64,000 nt of DNA. Origin: Arthrobacter crystallopoietes (GTDB taxonomy: Bacteria > Actinomycetota > Actinomycetes > Actinomycetales > Micrococcaceae). The notes beneath the pieces were generated by a model, which had not been told where the DNA came from, made no database searches, and saw nothing but the letters and a program-made list of their open reading frames with translations. Every line of letters begins with the position of its first letter. Position 1 is the stretch's first letter. Where the stretch lies: the NCBI RefSeq assembly GCF_017603825.1, contig NZ_CP072014.1:1-64000 (forward strand), read 5' to 3'. The translations under genes and the position numbers were made by a program. Below, one piece after another: positions 25,999 to 36,311 of the stretch.

Positions 25999-27617
25999 TG
26001 CTCAACCCCCTGTGCCGCGCCGGTGCCCAGGACGGCCTCTATGTAGGGTGTGCGCTCGAGCATCGCCCGGGCGCCCTGATCGCTCAGCTGGAACAGCGGG
26101 CCGGCGAAGACGGTCAGTGCCACACCGAGTGCCACCAGGCCCATGGTGGCTCCGACCATGCTCTTCGGCAGCAGGTGGATGGTCCCCCTGCCGGAGAACC
26201 GGCCGGTGGGCTTGTCCGTCACGTACTTGGAAGTACGCAGCGTGGACCCGTCCGGCTTGCTGGCCAGCAACACCGGATCCGGGTGCTCGGCGTCCTCGGG
26301 AGTCCGCCAGAAGGCTCTGTTCCAGACGCGGGCCATGGCCATCAAGGTCAGCAGGGACGTGACGACGCTGCCGATGACCAGCGTGTACGACACCGGGGTC
26401 GCAAGATCGACGCCGCCCTGCAGCAGACCGAGCTTGCCCAGGAAGCCAGAGAAGGGCGGGATGCCCGCCAAATTCATGGCCGGCACAAAATACAGGATCG
26501 CCAGCAGCGGCGAGAGCTTTGCCATGCCACCCAGCCGGTCCATGTTGGAGGTGCCGCCGCGGCGTTCGATCAGACCGGCCACCAGGAACAGGCTGGTCTG
26601 GACAGTAATGTGGTGCGCCACGTAGTACATCGTCGATCCCAGACCGACCACGGAGCTCATTGCCAGGCCGAAAACCATGTAGCCGATATGGCTGACCAGC
26701 GTGAACGAGAGCATACGTTTGATGTCGATCTGGGCCAGCGCGCCGAGGATGCCTACCACCATGGTCAGTAGTGCAACGATCATCAGGAAGGTGTTGATGC
26801 GGTCCCCCGGGAAGAGCAGCGTCTCGGTCCGGATCAGGGCGTAGACGCCCACCTTGGTCAGCAGGCCGGCGAACACTGCGGTCACCGGGGCGGGCGCGGT
26901 GGGATACGAGTCGGGCAGCCAGAAGGATAGCGGGAACACCGCGGCCTTGATGCCGAACGCCACCACCAGCATCAGGTGCAGAATCATTTGCGTGGATTCA
27001 TCCAGCTCGCCCAGCTTCACGGCCAGGTCGGCCATGTTGATGGTGCCGGTCGCCGCATAGATCATCGCAATGGAGAGCAGGAACAGCATCGAGGAAATAA
27101 CGCTGACTACCACATACGTCACTCCAGCCCGGACACGGGGGCCTGTCCCGCCCATGGTCATCAGGACATAACTGGCGGTCAGCAGAATCTCGAAACCTAC
27201 GTAGAGGTTAAAGAGGTCCCCGGTAAGGAAAGCGTTGGACACCCCCGCCACGAGGATCAAATAAGTGGGATGGAAAATCGAGATGGGCCCGTCCTCGTCC
27301 CCATCCGCCATGCCCTGGCCGGACGCGTAGACCAACACCGCCAGGCTCACGGCAGAGGAGATCACGAGCATCAGGGCTGAAAGTTCGTCCACCACCAGGG
27401 AGATGCCGAACGGCGGCACCCAGCCGCCAAGGAACACAGCCTGTACGCCTTGGGTCCAGGCCGACCACAGCATGAGCAGTTCAACGGACAGGGTCAGGGC
27501 GAGCGTGCCGATGGCCACCGTCCGCTGCGCAACCGGCCGACGGATCAGGATGAACGCAAATGCAGCGCCCAGGAAGGGAAGGACAACGGCCAGCGGGGCC
27601 AGGCTAGCGGCGTTCAT
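25995..27617 (-). CDS. mnhD: Na+/H+ antiporter subunit D
   Basis: Proton-conducting Mrp subunit of 540 residues, homologous to complex I NuoM/NuoN. About 14 hydrophobic segments are visible. The family features GDLFNLYVGFEILLTASYVLM (conserved Glu) and AFGIKAAVFPLSFWLPDSYPTAPAPVTAVFAGLLTK (proton-path Lys) are present. Four-base overlaps with mnhC and mnhE show tight coupling. Confidence 0.93.
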   Translation of the reverse strand: MNAASLAPLAVVLPFLGAAFAFILIRRPVAQRTVAIGTLALTLSVELLMLWSAWTQGVQAVFLGGWVPPFGISLVVDELSALMLVISSAVSLAVLVYASGQGMADGDEDGPISIFHPTYLILVAGVSNAFLTGDLFNLYVGFEILLTASYVLMTMGGTGPRVRAGVTYVVVSVISSMLFLLSIAMIYAATGTINMADLAVKLGELDESTQMILHLMLVVAFGIKAAVFPLSFWLPDSYPTAPAPVTAVFAGLLTKVGVYALIRTETLLFPGDRINTFLMIVALLTMVVGILGALAQIDIKRMLSFTLVSHIGYMVFGLAMSSVVGLGSTMYYVAHHITVQTSLFLVAGLIERRGGTSNMDRLGGMAKLSPLLAILYFVPAMNLAGIPPFSGFLGKLGLLQGGVDLATPVSYTLVIGSVVTSLLTLMAMARVWNRAFWRTPEDAEHPDPVLLASKPDGSTLRTSKYVTDKPTGRFSGRGTIHLLPKSMVGATMGLVALGVALTVFAGPLFQLSDQGARAMLERTPYIEAVLGTGAAQGVEQ

Positions 27618-28087
27618 TCTTGTCCCCGAACTCTGGTCTTCGGTGCTGCCGGCCGTTCCTCGGCGTCTGCCGGCATGACGAATTCAGTGGTCTCCACCGG
27701 GATGGCTGTATCGTCCTCGGCGTCGAAGCTGGGCTGGTTCGCCACGCGGCGGTCCTCAATATCGTCCTGGACTTCGTCCTGGCGGCCCAGCACCCAGGAA
27801 CGATAGATGATGCCGAGCATGAATGCGGTCACCGCGAAGGAAATCACAATGGAGGTCAGGATCAACGCTTGTGGAAGCGGATCGTTGTATTCCCCGGCAG
27901 GAATATCCGCGTCGTACAGCGGCGCCAGACCAGCGGCCCCACCGGTGGTCAGCAGCAGGATGTTGGCGCCGTTGGCCAGCATCATCAGGCCGAGCATGAC
28001 CCGGGTCAGGCTCCGTTCGAGAATCAGATAGACGCCCACCGCCACGAGAACTCCCATGACGACGAGCAGCGTGATGTTCACTGTCAT
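27614..28087 (-). CDS. mnhC: Na+/H+ antiporter subunit C
   Basis: NuoK-like Mrp subunit of 157 residues. Three transmembrane helices with the MLGLMMLANGANILLL motif occupy the first 110 residues, including DPLPQALILTSIVISFAVTAF. A polar tail of about 45 residues follows, longer than in Bacillus MrpC. It overlaps mnhA and mnhD by four bases each. Confidence 0.92.
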   Translation of the reverse strand: MTVNITLLVVMGVLVAVGVYLILERSLTRVMLGLMMLANGANILLLTTGGAAGLAPLYDADIPAGEYNDPLPQALILTSIVISFAVTAFMLGIIYRSWVLGRQDEVQDDIEDRRVANQPSFDAEDDTAIPVETTEFVMPADAEERPAAPKTRVRGQE

Positions 28088-31086
28088 CGTGCTACTCCTT
28101 CCTCGATGGAGTCCGGTGCCTGCTGCGGCAGACCCTCATCCGGTTTTGGTGCCTTCTCCTGGCTGCGCTCATCTATTTCCGCACCGAAACTGCGCAGAAC
28201 GTCGAGCACCAGGCCCACCACCACCAGGTAGACCCCGATGTCGAAGAGCGTTGACGTCACGAACTTATGGTCGCCGAATACCGGCAGGCTGAAATGGATG
28301 ATGGCGCTTTGGAAAACCTGGCCGCCGAAGAACAGTGGCGCCATGGCGGTCAAGGAGGCGATCCCCAGACCGGCACCGAGCAGGAAGCCCGCGCTGACCG
28401 GGGTGGCTTCGGCCAGCTCCACGCGCCCGCCGGCCAGATACCTGACTGCCAGGGCGATGCCTGCCAGCAGTCCGCCGGCGAAGCCGCCACCGGGGAGGTT
28501 GTGTCCGGTAAGCAGCAGGTAGATCGAGAAAATCACCAACGAGTGGAACAGCAGTCTGGTGACGACCTCAAAGATGATGGAACGCCGCTCAGGGGCGAGC
28601 GTCCGCCCGGCAACCAGCCAGGCATCCCTGGCCACGGTGGCGAAGCGGCGGGCAGTCACCAGCGCTGCGGCGTCCCGACCGGTGTGCTCGGGCATTTCGG
28701 TGAGGCGGTCCACGGACCCGGAGGCAACGGTTGAGGCGCGCATGCGCTTATCACCGCGGCTGCGGACGAAGATCAAACTGGCCACGCCCGTGGCGGCGAC
28801 CGCCAGTACGGAGATTTCACCGTAGGTGTCCCACGCGCGGATATCCACCAAGGTGACGTTGACAATGTTGGCTCCGCCGCCGCCGTCGTACGCCAGCTGC
28901 GGGTATTCCAAGGAGACCGGCAGCTGGGTGCGCGCAGCCATGGACGTCATGGCAATAAGCACCATGGCCAGGCCGAACGCCGCACCGATCGCGGCCCGGA
29001 GCCATTTGAAACTGCTGGGGGTGCGCAGCCAAAGCCGCGCTGGAAGGGAGCGTAGTGCCAGGACGATCGCGACCAGCACAATGGTCTCCACGAGCATCTG
29101 GGTCAACGCCAGGTCCGGTGCGCCCTGCAGCGCAAAGATGAGCGCGATGCCGTATCCGGTGACAGCGACCATCAGCACGGCCATGAACCGCTTGTTGGCC
29201 CTGATGGCGAGGATGGCCGCCACGATGATACCCAGTCCCGCGATCAGCTGCGCGGGAGAGTCGTACGCGATCCAGCTGTCGGGCCAGGGCGCATCCATCA
29301 GGAACACGGCGCTCAGCGGAGTGATCACCGAGACGCTGAGAATGACCACGAGGTAGAAAATCAGCGAACCGCGCTGGGTGCGGCCTGTGACCCAGACGGC
29401 CACCTCATCGAGCACGCCGATGATCCCGCGGTAGGCGCGTTCACCGGTCAGCCCGCCGGAGAAACGGTCCTGAAACGCGGTGGCCCCGTTCCGGAACAGG
29501 AACAGCAGCGTGCCCACGGCCAGCGTCAGCACCGTCAGTCCGAGCGCCGGAGTCACCCCGTGCCACAGAGCCAGGTGCCCGTCGGGCTCGCCGTCCGAGG
29601 GGAAGAGCGAAACATAGGGGGCGATGATCGTGTCCAGCGGGGCGGGCCAGAGGCCAAACACCACGGTGGCGACCGTCAGCAGCATCGGCGATGCGATAAA
29701 CCCGCCGGGAATGCGTTTGAACGGCGTCTTCTTGACGTTGGGCTTGTAGGCAAACCCGCCCCAGACAAACCGTGCGCTGTAGGCAAAGGTCAACATGGAA
29801 CCGACGACGACGCCGGCCAGCAGGACCGGCCCGGTCCAGCCGCCTTCGGAGGCGCGGTGGACGAAAGTTTCGTAAACCGATTCCTTGGCAACGAAGCCCA
29901 GCAGCGGCGGTACCCCTGCCATGGAGGCGGCACCGATCAGCGATACTGCGAAGAGGACCGGCGCCGTCCGGTAGATTCCCGAAAGCTTGCGGATGTCGCG
30001 GGTGCCGGACTGATGGTCAATGATGCCGACGACCAGGAAGAGTGTTGCCTTGAAGAAGCCGTGTGCCAGCAGCAGTCCCAGGCCTGCCAGCGCACCGTCG
30101 CGGCTGCCCAGTCCCACCACCATGGTGAGGAAGCCCAGCTGGCTGACTGTGCCGTAGGCCAGGATGAGTTTCAGGTCGAATTGCTTCAGCGCCAGCCAGC
30201 CGCCGACCAGCATGGTCGCCAGGCCCAGGACCATCACGGTCCCCTCCCAGTACCGGGTGTCCGAGAAGCCCGGCGCGAAGCGTGCCACCAGGTAAATGCC
30301 GGCCTTGACCATGGCTGCGGCATGGAGGTAGGCGCTGACCGGAGTGGGCGCGGCCATGGCGGCAGGCAGCCAGAAGTGGAACGGCACCAGGGCCGACTTG
30401 CTGATGGCCCCCACCAGGATCAGCAGGATGGCGACGTCGATCAACATCCCGTGCTGGATCAGTTCCGGGGCTGCGGCCATGATTTCCGAAATGCGGTAAG
30501 TTCCCGCTGTCTGCCCAACCATAATCAAGCCGACGAGCATGGTCAGGCCGCCGAAGGTGGTCACAATCAGTGCCTGCAGTGCGGAACGCCGGGCCGCCAA
30601 CCGGTGCCGTGCGTACCCGATCAACAGGTAGGACAGAACGGTGGTCAGTTCCCAGAAGACGTAGAGCATGAGCAGGTCATCGGTGATGACCAGGCCGAAC
30701 ATGGCGCCGGCAAAGGCAAGCAGTTGCGCACCGAACGGACCGATGTTGGGATCATCGGCCTTGAAGTAGCGTGCGCAGTAGAAGAGGACCAGGGCGCCGA
30801 CACCGAGAATAAGGATTGCCAGCACGGCGGACAGGGTGTCCATCCGGAAGGCCAGCTCGAGCCTTAGCTCGGGAATCCACGGGATGATTACCGACGGCGG
30901 CGCATTGGGCCCGCCGGAGAGTACAGTTTGATCCGAGCCCGTGTACCGGTCGAAAGTGGCCAGCAGCCAGATGAAGCAACCGGCCGGCACAGCGGCCAGA
31001 ATGTAGAAGGTTGAACGACCGAGTTTCCTGAAGATCCAAGGCGCGATGAAGGCCACCACGAAGAGCAGGGTGAGCACAACAAGCAC
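28084..31086 (-). CDS. mnhA: Na+/H+ antiporter subunits A and B fused
   Basis: Giant first subunit of 1000 residues. Residues 1-770 match MrpA, with NuoL-like helices (WELTTVLSYLLIGYARHR, LVPFHFWLPAAMAAPTPVSAYLHAAAMVKAG). The C-terminal part, about 840-980, is an MrpB domain (LLTGHNLPGGGFAGGLLAG). A separate mnhB is therefore absent and not needed. The start is GTG with GGAG six to seven bases before it. It heads the operon mnhAB-C-D-E-F-G. Confidence 0.93.
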   Translation of the reverse strand: MLVVLTLLFVVAFIAPWIFRKLGRSTFYILAAVPAGCFIWLLATFDRYTGSDQTVLSGGPNAPPSVIIPWIPELRLELAFRMDTLSAVLAILILGVGALVLFYCARYFKADDPNIGPFGAQLLAFAGAMFGLVITDDLLMLYVFWELTTVLSYLLIGYARHRLAARRSALQALIVTTFGGLTMLVGLIMVGQTAGTYRISEIMAAAPELIQHGMLIDVAILLILVGAISKSALVPFHFWLPAAMAAPTPVSAYLHAAAMVKAGIYLVARFAPGFSDTRYWEGTVMVLGLATMLVGGWLALKQFDLKLILAYGTVSQLGFLTMVVGLGSRDGALAGLGLLLAHGFFKATLFLVVGIIDHQSGTRDIRKLSGIYRTAPVLFAVSLIGAASMAGVPPLLGFVAKESVYETFVHRASEGGWTGPVLLAGVVVGSMLTFAYSARFVWGGFAYKPNVKKTPFKRIPGGFIASPMLLTVATVVFGLWPAPLDTIIAPYVSLFPSDGEPDGHLALWHGVTPALGLTVLTLAVGTLLFLFRNGATAFQDRFSGGLTGERAYRGIIGVLDEVAVWVTGRTQRGSLIFYLVVILSVSVITPLSAVFLMDAPWPDSWIAYDSPAQLIAGLGIIVAAILAIRANKRFMAVLMVAVTGYGIALIFALQGAPDLALTQMLVETIVLVAIVLALRSLPARLWLRTPSSFKWLRAAIGAAFGLAMVLIAMTSMAARTQLPVSLEYPQLAYDGGGGANIVNVTLVDIRAWDTYGEISVLAVAATGVASLIFVRSRGDKRMRASTVASGSVDRLTEMPEHTGRDAAALVTARRFATVARDAWLVAGRTLAPERRSIIFEVVTRLLFHSLVIFSIYLLLTGHNLPGGGFAGGLLAGIALAVRYLAGGRVELAEATPVSAGFLLGAGLGIASLTAMAPLFFGGQVFQSAIIHFSLPVFGDHKFVTSTLFDIGVYLVVVGLVLDVLRSFGAEIDERSQEKAPKPDEGLPQQAPDSIEEGVAR

Positions 31087-31292
31087 TATATTCTCCGGGG
31101 CTTCCTTCTGGGATTGGCGGTAAAAAGGCGAAAAAGCCTGGTTTCATTCTACCCATGGCATACGTCCGGCTCCGACGCCGCCCGACACAATCGCCCTCAG
31201 GAAAGCCCCTCCATTCGTTGTTTTACCGCCGATTCATCCACTGGTCAGCGGCTTAAGCTGTTCACGAAGAGCGAAGAAGCTAGCATTCGTTT

Positions 31293-32672
31293 ATGAGCCA
31301 CTGGTCAGGAAATCCGGCACCATCCACGAATGCCGGCTCTCCCGCGGAAGGGAGAATCAACAAGAAGCACGTGCTCGCGTGGGCCTCTTGGGACTGGGGC
31401 TCGGCCGCCATCAACGCGATCATGACGACGTTCGTCTTCACTGTCTATCTGGTGAGCGACCCCTTCGGCGGCGAAGATTATGCCTCGCAGATCCTCGGGT
31501 ACGGCCTGGCCGCGTCCGGAGTTGCCATCGCGCTCCTGGCTCCGATCACGGGCCAGCGCTCGGACTCCGGCGGACGGCGGAGGTACTGGCTCGGCGTCAA
31601 CACCATGGCCGTCGTAGCACTGACGGCGCTTTGCTTCTTTGTCTACCCCTCCCCCGGGTTCCTCTTCGTCGGCGTCGCGCTAATCGCGCTGGCCAACATT
31701 TTCTTCGAGTTCGCCAACGTCAACTACTACGCGATGCTCGGCCAGATCTCCACGCCGTCCACCGTCGGCAAGGTCAGTGGCTTCGGCTGGGCCATGGGCT
31801 ATGTCGGCGGCATCGTGGCCCTGGCGCTGGTGCTGATGGGCTTTGTTCTCCCCGAGACCGGCTGGTTCGGAGCCACCGCCGAAAACGGGCTGAACATCCG
31901 GCTGGTCGCGGTGTTCTCGGCCGTCTGGTTCCTGATCTTTGCGCTGCCGGTGCTTCTTACCGTGCCGGAAATTCCTCGCCAGCCGAAGACTGCCCGGCTG
32001 GGCTTCTTCGCCTCCTACGGGCTGTTGTTCCGCCGGATTAAGGCCATTTACCGGACGAGTCCGCACACCATCTTCTTCCTGCTGGCCAGCGCGATCTTCC
32101 GGGACGGGCTGGCAGCCGTCTTCACCTTCGGCGGTGTGATTGCCGCCGGTACCTTTGGCTTCACCTTGACCGAAGTCATCTTCTTCGCCATCGCGGGGAA
32201 CGTCGTCGCCGCCCTTGGCGCAGTTATCGGCGGGATCCTCGATGACCGGATCGGACCGAAGAAGATCATCGTCGGTTCCCTGATCGGACTGATCGTTGCC
32301 GGCGCTGCTGTCCTTGTGCTCGGAGCCGACACCTACAGCATCTTCGGCGCAACCCTAACCGGAGACACCACTTTCTGGATCTTCGGGCTGATGCTGTGCC
32401 TCTTCGTCGGCCCCGCCCAGTCCTCCAGCCGCGCCTATCTGGCACGGCTGGCGCCCAGAGGCGAGGAGGGAGAGTTCTTCGGTCTGTACGCGACCACCGG
32501 CCGGGCCGTCAGTTTCCTGGCACCCACACTCTTCGGCCTGAGCATCACCATCTTCGGGTCCCAGCGCTTCGGCATCCTGGGCATCCTCATCGTGCTGCTG
32601 GCGGGCCTGCTGGCACTGCTGCCGGTCAAGGAGCCGCGCGAGGTCCCCACGGCCCAAACGCCGTCGGCCTGA
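31293..32672 (+). CDS. MFS transporter, UMF1/Atg22-like
   Basis: Membrane transporter of 459 residues with about 12 hydrophobic segments. The opening WASWDWGSAAINAIMTTFVFTVYL and GQRSDSGGRRRYWL match the UMF1 family, relatives of the yeast vacuolar effluxer Atg22; the substrate is unknown. There is no Shine-Dalgarno. TAGCAT lies exactly six bases before the ATG, suggesting a leaderless mRNA. Its stop codon is immediately adjacent to that of the convergent dcd gene. Confidence 0.85.
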   Translation: MSHWSGNPAPSTNAGSPAEGRINKKHVLAWASWDWGSAAINAIMTTFVFTVYLVSDPFGGEDYASQILGYGLAASGVAIALLAPITGQRSDSGGRRRYWLGVNTMAVVALTALCFFVYPSPGFLFVGVALIALANIFFEFANVNYYAMLGQISTPSTVGKVSGFGWAMGYVGGIVALALVLMGFVLPETGWFGATAENGLNIRLVAVFSAVWFLIFALPVLLTVPEIPRQPKTARLGFFASYGLLFRRIKAIYRTSPHTIFFLLASAIFRDGLAAVFTFGGVIAAGTFGFTLTEVIFFAIAGNVVAALGAVIGGILDDRIGPKKIIVGSLIGLIVAGAAVLVLGADTYSIFGATLTGDTTFWIFGLMLCLFVGPAQSSSRAYLARLAPRGEEGEFFGLYATTGRAVSFLAPTLFGLSITIFGSQRFGILGILIVLLAGLLALLPVKEPREVPTAQTPSA

Positions 32673-33257
32673 CTAGCGCTCTATGGTGGTGCGGTGGAAG
32701 TTGAGGTAGCTGCGCGACGCCGTCGGGCCCCGCTGGCCCTGGTACCGGTTGCCGTACTGGCCCGACCCATAGGCGTGTTCAGCCGGTGAGGTCAGGCGGA
32801 AGAAGCACAGCTGGCCGATCTTCGAGCCCGGCCAGAGCTTGATCGGCAATGTAGCCATGTTGGACAGCTCCAGCGTCACGTGGCCGGAGAAACCCGGATC
32901 GATGAAGCCCGCCGTGGAGTGCGTGAGCAAACCCAGCCGGCCCAGCGACGATTTGCCTTCCAGCCGGGCGGCGATGTCCTCCGGCAAGGTCACCGTTTCA
33001 TAAGTGGATCCCAGCACGAACTCGCCGGGGTGCAGGATGAACGGCTCATCGGGATCCACCTCAACAAGGCGCGTCAGTTCCGGCTGCTCCAGCTGCGGGT
33101 CGATGTGCGCATATTTATGGTTGTCGAACAGCCGGAAGAACCGGTCAATCCGCACGTCCACGCTGGAGGGCTGGATCATTTCAGGCAGAAACGGGTCCAG
33201 GACAATACGCTCGGCATCGAGTTCGGCTCGGATATCGCGGTCTGAGATCAGCACCAT
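32673..33257 (-). CDS. dcd: dCTP deaminase
   Basis: Enzyme of 194 residues that deaminates dCTP for dTTP synthesis. The N-terminus ([29 protein letters not shown]) and the active-site block [32 protein letters not shown] (catalytic Glu after TL) are characteristic. Some actinobacterial members also hydrolyse dUTP; the sequence alone does not settle which type this is. The 3' end touches that of the convergent MFS gene with no gap. Confidence 0.95.
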   Translation of the reverse strand: MVLISDRDIRAELDAERIVLDPFLPEMIQPSSVDVRIDRFFRLFDNHKYAHIDPQLEQPELTRLVEVDPDEPFILHPGEFVLGSTYETVTLPEDIAARLEGKSSLGRLGLLTHSTAGFIDPGFSGHVTLELSNMATLPIKLWPGSKIGQLCFFRLTSPAEHAYGSGQYGNRYQGQRGPTASRSYLNFHRTTIER

Positions 33258-33396
33258 CTAAAAATAACGCATGGCCTGCGGGAGCCTTCAATTCCCGACG
33301 GCGGCTCCACCGGCCGCTCCTCTGTTCCCCGAGACGGCGCAGTGGAAACATAGAGGGTACGGCCGCGCAGGGCGCCAGTTCATTGACAGGGGAATC

Positions 33397-34803
33397 ATGG
33401 AAACCGGAAGCACTTCGCATCGCCCACAGCTCGCGCTGCTGGTCGTCATGGCCACCGCCGCGGCGCTGCTGTTCACGCTCGTGACGGCCGCTCCCGCCTC
33501 AGCCGCCGAACCTGTCCGGGACCCGGCCAACATCAAGGTTCTGGTCAACAAGGCCCATCCGTTGAGCCCGCTCACCTACACTCCAAAACTGGCGCGGTGG
33601 AAGAGCACTGGCTACCGGATGCGGCCGGATGTCAGCACCAAACTCTCCAGCCTTTTTGCCGGTGCCGACAGCGCGGGCCATGCGATCGCCGTCGTCAGTG
33701 CCTACCGTTCCTACGCGGAACAGCGCGACCTCTACAACTACTATGTGAGAATCTACGGCAAGACCTACGCGGACCGGATTTCCGCCCGCCCCGGCTATAG
33801 CGAACACCAGACCGGACTTGCTGTGGACATTGGCCTGGCCAGCGGATCTTGCGGACTGGAAGCGTGTTTCGGCGATACCGCGGCGGGCAAGTGGGTGGCC
33901 GCCAACGCGCACAAATACGGATTCATCGTCCGCTACCCCAAGGGCCACGAAGCCACCACCGGTTACACCTATGAGCCCTGGCATTTGCGCTATGTCGGCG
34001 TCGCTTTGGCCACCGAAATGCGGACCAAAAAGATCCCGACCATGGAGCACTACTACGTGCTGGGCAAGCCGAGCATCCGCAGTTACTCGGACGTGATGGC
34101 GGCCGATTCCGCCGGTGACCTCTGGCGCTACCCCGGCAGCGGCGGCAGGATGCACCCGCGGGTGAAAATCGACTATGCCTACGGCGGCGTCAAGACCGGC
34201 ACGTCGGTGGACTGGAACCAGGACGGGACCATCGACCTGCTGCTCCAGATGAAGGATGGCCGGCTGCTGGTGAACTTCGGCCGGTCCGGCGGCGGCTTCC
34301 AAGCTCCTCGTGAAGTCGGCCGCGGCTTCGCCAAGTACGATCTCACCGTTGGACGCTGGGCTGGCGCAGACACCTACCCGGGCATTGTGGCCAAGCGTTG
34401 GTCGGACGGCGCCCTGCTCTACTACCGCAACGGCTCTTCGGCCTACCTGTCCGCCGGCAGGACAATCAGCAGCGGTTGGGGACGTTACCGTCCCACGATG
34501 CTGGACTGGAACCAGGACGGCAACCAGGATTTGATCGCCATCCGGAACACCGGCGAGCTCTACTTCTACCCGGGAAACGGCTCCGGCGGCATCAGCACCT
34601 CAAAACGTCAACTGGTTGGCAAGAGCGGCTGGCACACGGTCTCGACCGTGACCCCGCTCTACGGCTACACCTCGTCGGGATCCGCCGGCTTCATCGGGAA
34701 GTTCACGGACGGAACATTGAAGTATTACCCCTACAGCAAGGGCCGCTTCGGCATACGTACCCAGGAAGGGACAGGCTTTACCTCTTACAACGTTTTTCGG
34801 TAG
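33397..34803 (+). CDS. VanY-type D-Ala-D-Ala carboxypeptidase with C-terminal beta-propeller repeats
   Basis: Exported protein of 468 residues. The signal peptide ends near TAAPASAA (residue 37). A VanY/LAS metallopeptidase domain spans about 45-210, with the zinc motif YSEHQTGLAVDIG (SxHxxGxAxD) and EPWHLRYVG. The remaining 250 residues are FG-GAP/VCBS-like repeats, each with a DWNQDG(T/N)xDLL or similar Asp-rich turn. The tail may hold the enzyme at wall glycans; that is inference. AGGGGA precedes the ATG. It should trim cell-wall peptide stems. Confidence 0.85.
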   Translation: METGSTSHRPQLALLVVMATAAALLFTLVTAAPASAAEPVRDPANIKVLVNKAHPLSPLTYTPKLARWKSTGYRMRPDVSTKLSSLFAGADSAGHAIAVVSAYRSYAEQRDLYNYYVRIYGKTYADRISARPGYSEHQTGLAVDIGLASGSCGLEACFGDTAAGKWVAANAHKYGFIVRYPKGHEATTGYTYEPWHLRYVGVALATEMRTKKIPTMEHYYVLGKPSIRSYSDVMAADSAGDLWRYPGSGGRMHPRVKIDYAYGGVKTGTSVDWNQDGTIDLLLQMKDGRLLVNFGRSGGGFQAPREVGRGFAKYDLTVGRWAGADTYPGIVAKRWSDGALLYYRNGSSAYLSAGRTISSGWGRYRPTMLDWNQDGNQDLIAIRNTGELYFYPGNGSGGISTSKRQLVGKSGWHTVSTVTPLYGYTSSGSAGFIGKFTDGTLKYYPYSKGRFGIRTQEGTGFTSYNVFR

Positions 34804-34815
34804 AGCTCACCAGAC

Positions 34816-34853
34816 GCTGCCGGTGGGCGAGACGAACGGCGACCGCCGGCAGC
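34816..34853. terminator. hairpin between convergent genes
   Basis: GCTGCCGG (34816-34823) pairs with CCGGCAGC (34846-34853) in the gap between the converging carboxypeptidase and tryptophan dioxygenase genes. The loop is long (22 bases), so this is a moderate candidate. Confidence 0.4.
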
Positions 34854-34880
34854 CCTTCCCTCGGCCGCGCGCAGGTTGGG

Positions 34881-35738
34881 CTATGGCTGGCCGATCTCGG
34901 TGCGGACGGCGTAGAGCTCCGGGAAAAACGTCAGTTCCAGGGCCTTTTGCAGAAAACCGACGCCGGATGAACCGCCGGTGCCGCGTTTCATACCGATGGT
35001 GCGTTCCACCGTCTTCAGATGGCGGAAACGCCAGAGCTGGAAATTGTCTTCAAGATCCACAAGTTCTTCGCACGCTTCGTAGACATCCCAGTTCTCGTGG
35101 GCATTCTCATACACGTATTTAAAGGTCTGCACCAGTTCAGGATTGAATACGTGGGCTTCGCTGACGTCCCGTTCCAGCAGTTCCCCCGGAACCGCGTAGC
35201 CCCGGCGGGACAGGAACGCCAGGAACTCGTCGTAGATACTGGTCTTCCCCAGCAGGTCCCCGAGCAGGCCCTGGGCGCTGGGATCAGCCGCGAACACGTC
35301 GAGCATGCTGCGGTTCTTGTTGCCCAGCAGGAACTCAACCGCCCGGTACTGGTAGGACTGGAAGCCCGAGGATGAGCCCAGCTGGCCGCGGAATTCCGCG
35401 TACTCGGATGGTGTGAGGGTCGCGAGCACGGACCATTGTTCCGTCAGCGAGCGCTGGATGTGTTTGATCCGGGCAATGCCTTTCATCGCAAACCGCAAGT
35501 CATCCGCCTGCAGTTTTTCCCGCACCGTGCGCAACTCGTGCAGGACAAGCTTGAGCCACAGCTCCGAGGTCTGGTGCTGGATGATAAACAGCAGCTCGTC
35601 GTGGTGTTCCGGCCTGCTCACCGGCCGCTGGGCGGAGAGCAGATCGTCCAGCTGCAGGTAAGAGCCGTAGCTCATCTTGTCGGAAAAATCGGTCTCGATT
35701 CCGGTTTCAAATTTCCGGGTGTTCTTGTCCACCGTCAT
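34881..35738 (-). CDS. kynA: tryptophan 2,3-dioxygenase
   Basis: Haem enzyme of 285 residues opening the indole ring of tryptophan to N-formylkynurenine. The motifs [48 protein letters not shown] and the C-terminal [21 protein letters not shown] are diagnostic. GGAG precedes the ATG. The usual partners kynU and kynB are not in the window, so it stands alone here. Confidence 0.95.
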   Translation of the reverse strand: MTVDKNTRKFETGIETDFSDKMSYGSYLQLDDLLSAQRPVSRPEHHDELLFIIQHQTSELWLKLVLHELRTVREKLQADDLRFAMKGIARIKHIQRSLTEQWSVLATLTPSEYAEFRGQLGSSSGFQSYQYRAVEFLLGNKNRSMLDVFAADPSAQGLLGDLLGKTSIYDEFLAFLSRRGYAVPGELLERDVSEAHVFNPELVQTFKYVYENAHENWDVYEACEELVDLEDNFQLWRFRHLKTVERTIGMKRGTGGSSGVGFLQKALELTFFPELYAVRTEIGQP

Positions 35739-35822
35739 GGCACTCCATTGTGTTGGTTTGGTTACTTACCAGCCTACGGCCAGCATCCTTAAGGCAGGGG
35801 CTGAGGGGTCTACAGTTGTCCC

Positions 35823-36305
35823 ATGGAAGTGGAAGAAACGCCGTTGCCGGGAATCGGCCTTCGCCGGGAGATAGTGCTGGACAACGGCAGGCGAGTGGGC
35901 ATAGTCATCCATCGCGACGGCCAGACCGAGTTGATCGTCTCGCGCCTTGACGATCCCGATGCCTGTCTCGCATCAGTTCCGATGAGTGTGGAAGAGGCCG
36001 CAACCTTGGGCGGACTGCTCGGCGGCCCCAAGCTGGTGGCCCAGCTATCCGAAGAACACAGCGAACTGCCGGGAGTGATTACGCGGCAGTTCCCGGTGAC
36101 CGAAGGTTCGCCTTTCTCCGGGTCTGCCCTGGGCGAAGCCAGGATCCGCACCCGCAGTGGTGCGTCCGTGGTCGCCATTGTTCGGGAAGGCCAAGTGATG
36201 CCTTCCCCCACACCGAACGACACCCTGAACCCCGGAGATCTGCTCATCGTGGTGGGCACCCCAGATGGACTCGATGCTGCTGCCAAGATCCTGCACGGGG
36301 GATAG
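35823..36305 (+). CDS. cation/proton antiporter regulatory subunit (KhtT-like)
   Basis: Cytosolic regulator of 160 residues. An N-terminal domain of about 75 residues (VEETPLPGIGLRREIVLDNGRRVGIVIHRDG) precedes a TrkA-C (RCK_C) domain, about 85-160, with VVAIVREG and LNPGDLLIVVGTPDGL. Such proteins gate potassium/proton antiporters in response to nucleotides or pH. It lies six bases before the antiporter gene. TACAGT sits six bases before the ATG without a Shine-Dalgarno, suggesting a leaderless start. Confidence 0.85.
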   Translation: MEVEETPLPGIGLRREIVLDNGRRVGIVIHRDGQTELIVSRLDDPDACLASVPMSVEEAATLGGLLGGPKLVAQLSEEHSELPGVITRQFPVTEGSPFSGSALGEARIRTRSGASVVAIVREGQVMPSPTPNDTLNPGDLLIVVGTPDGLDAAAKILHGG

Positions 36306-36311
36306 CCGGGC

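Noticed and set aside
29560-30867. 435-codon frame opposite mnhA
   Set aside because: Gln/Gly/His-rich antisense translation of a membrane protein gene, a common artefact.
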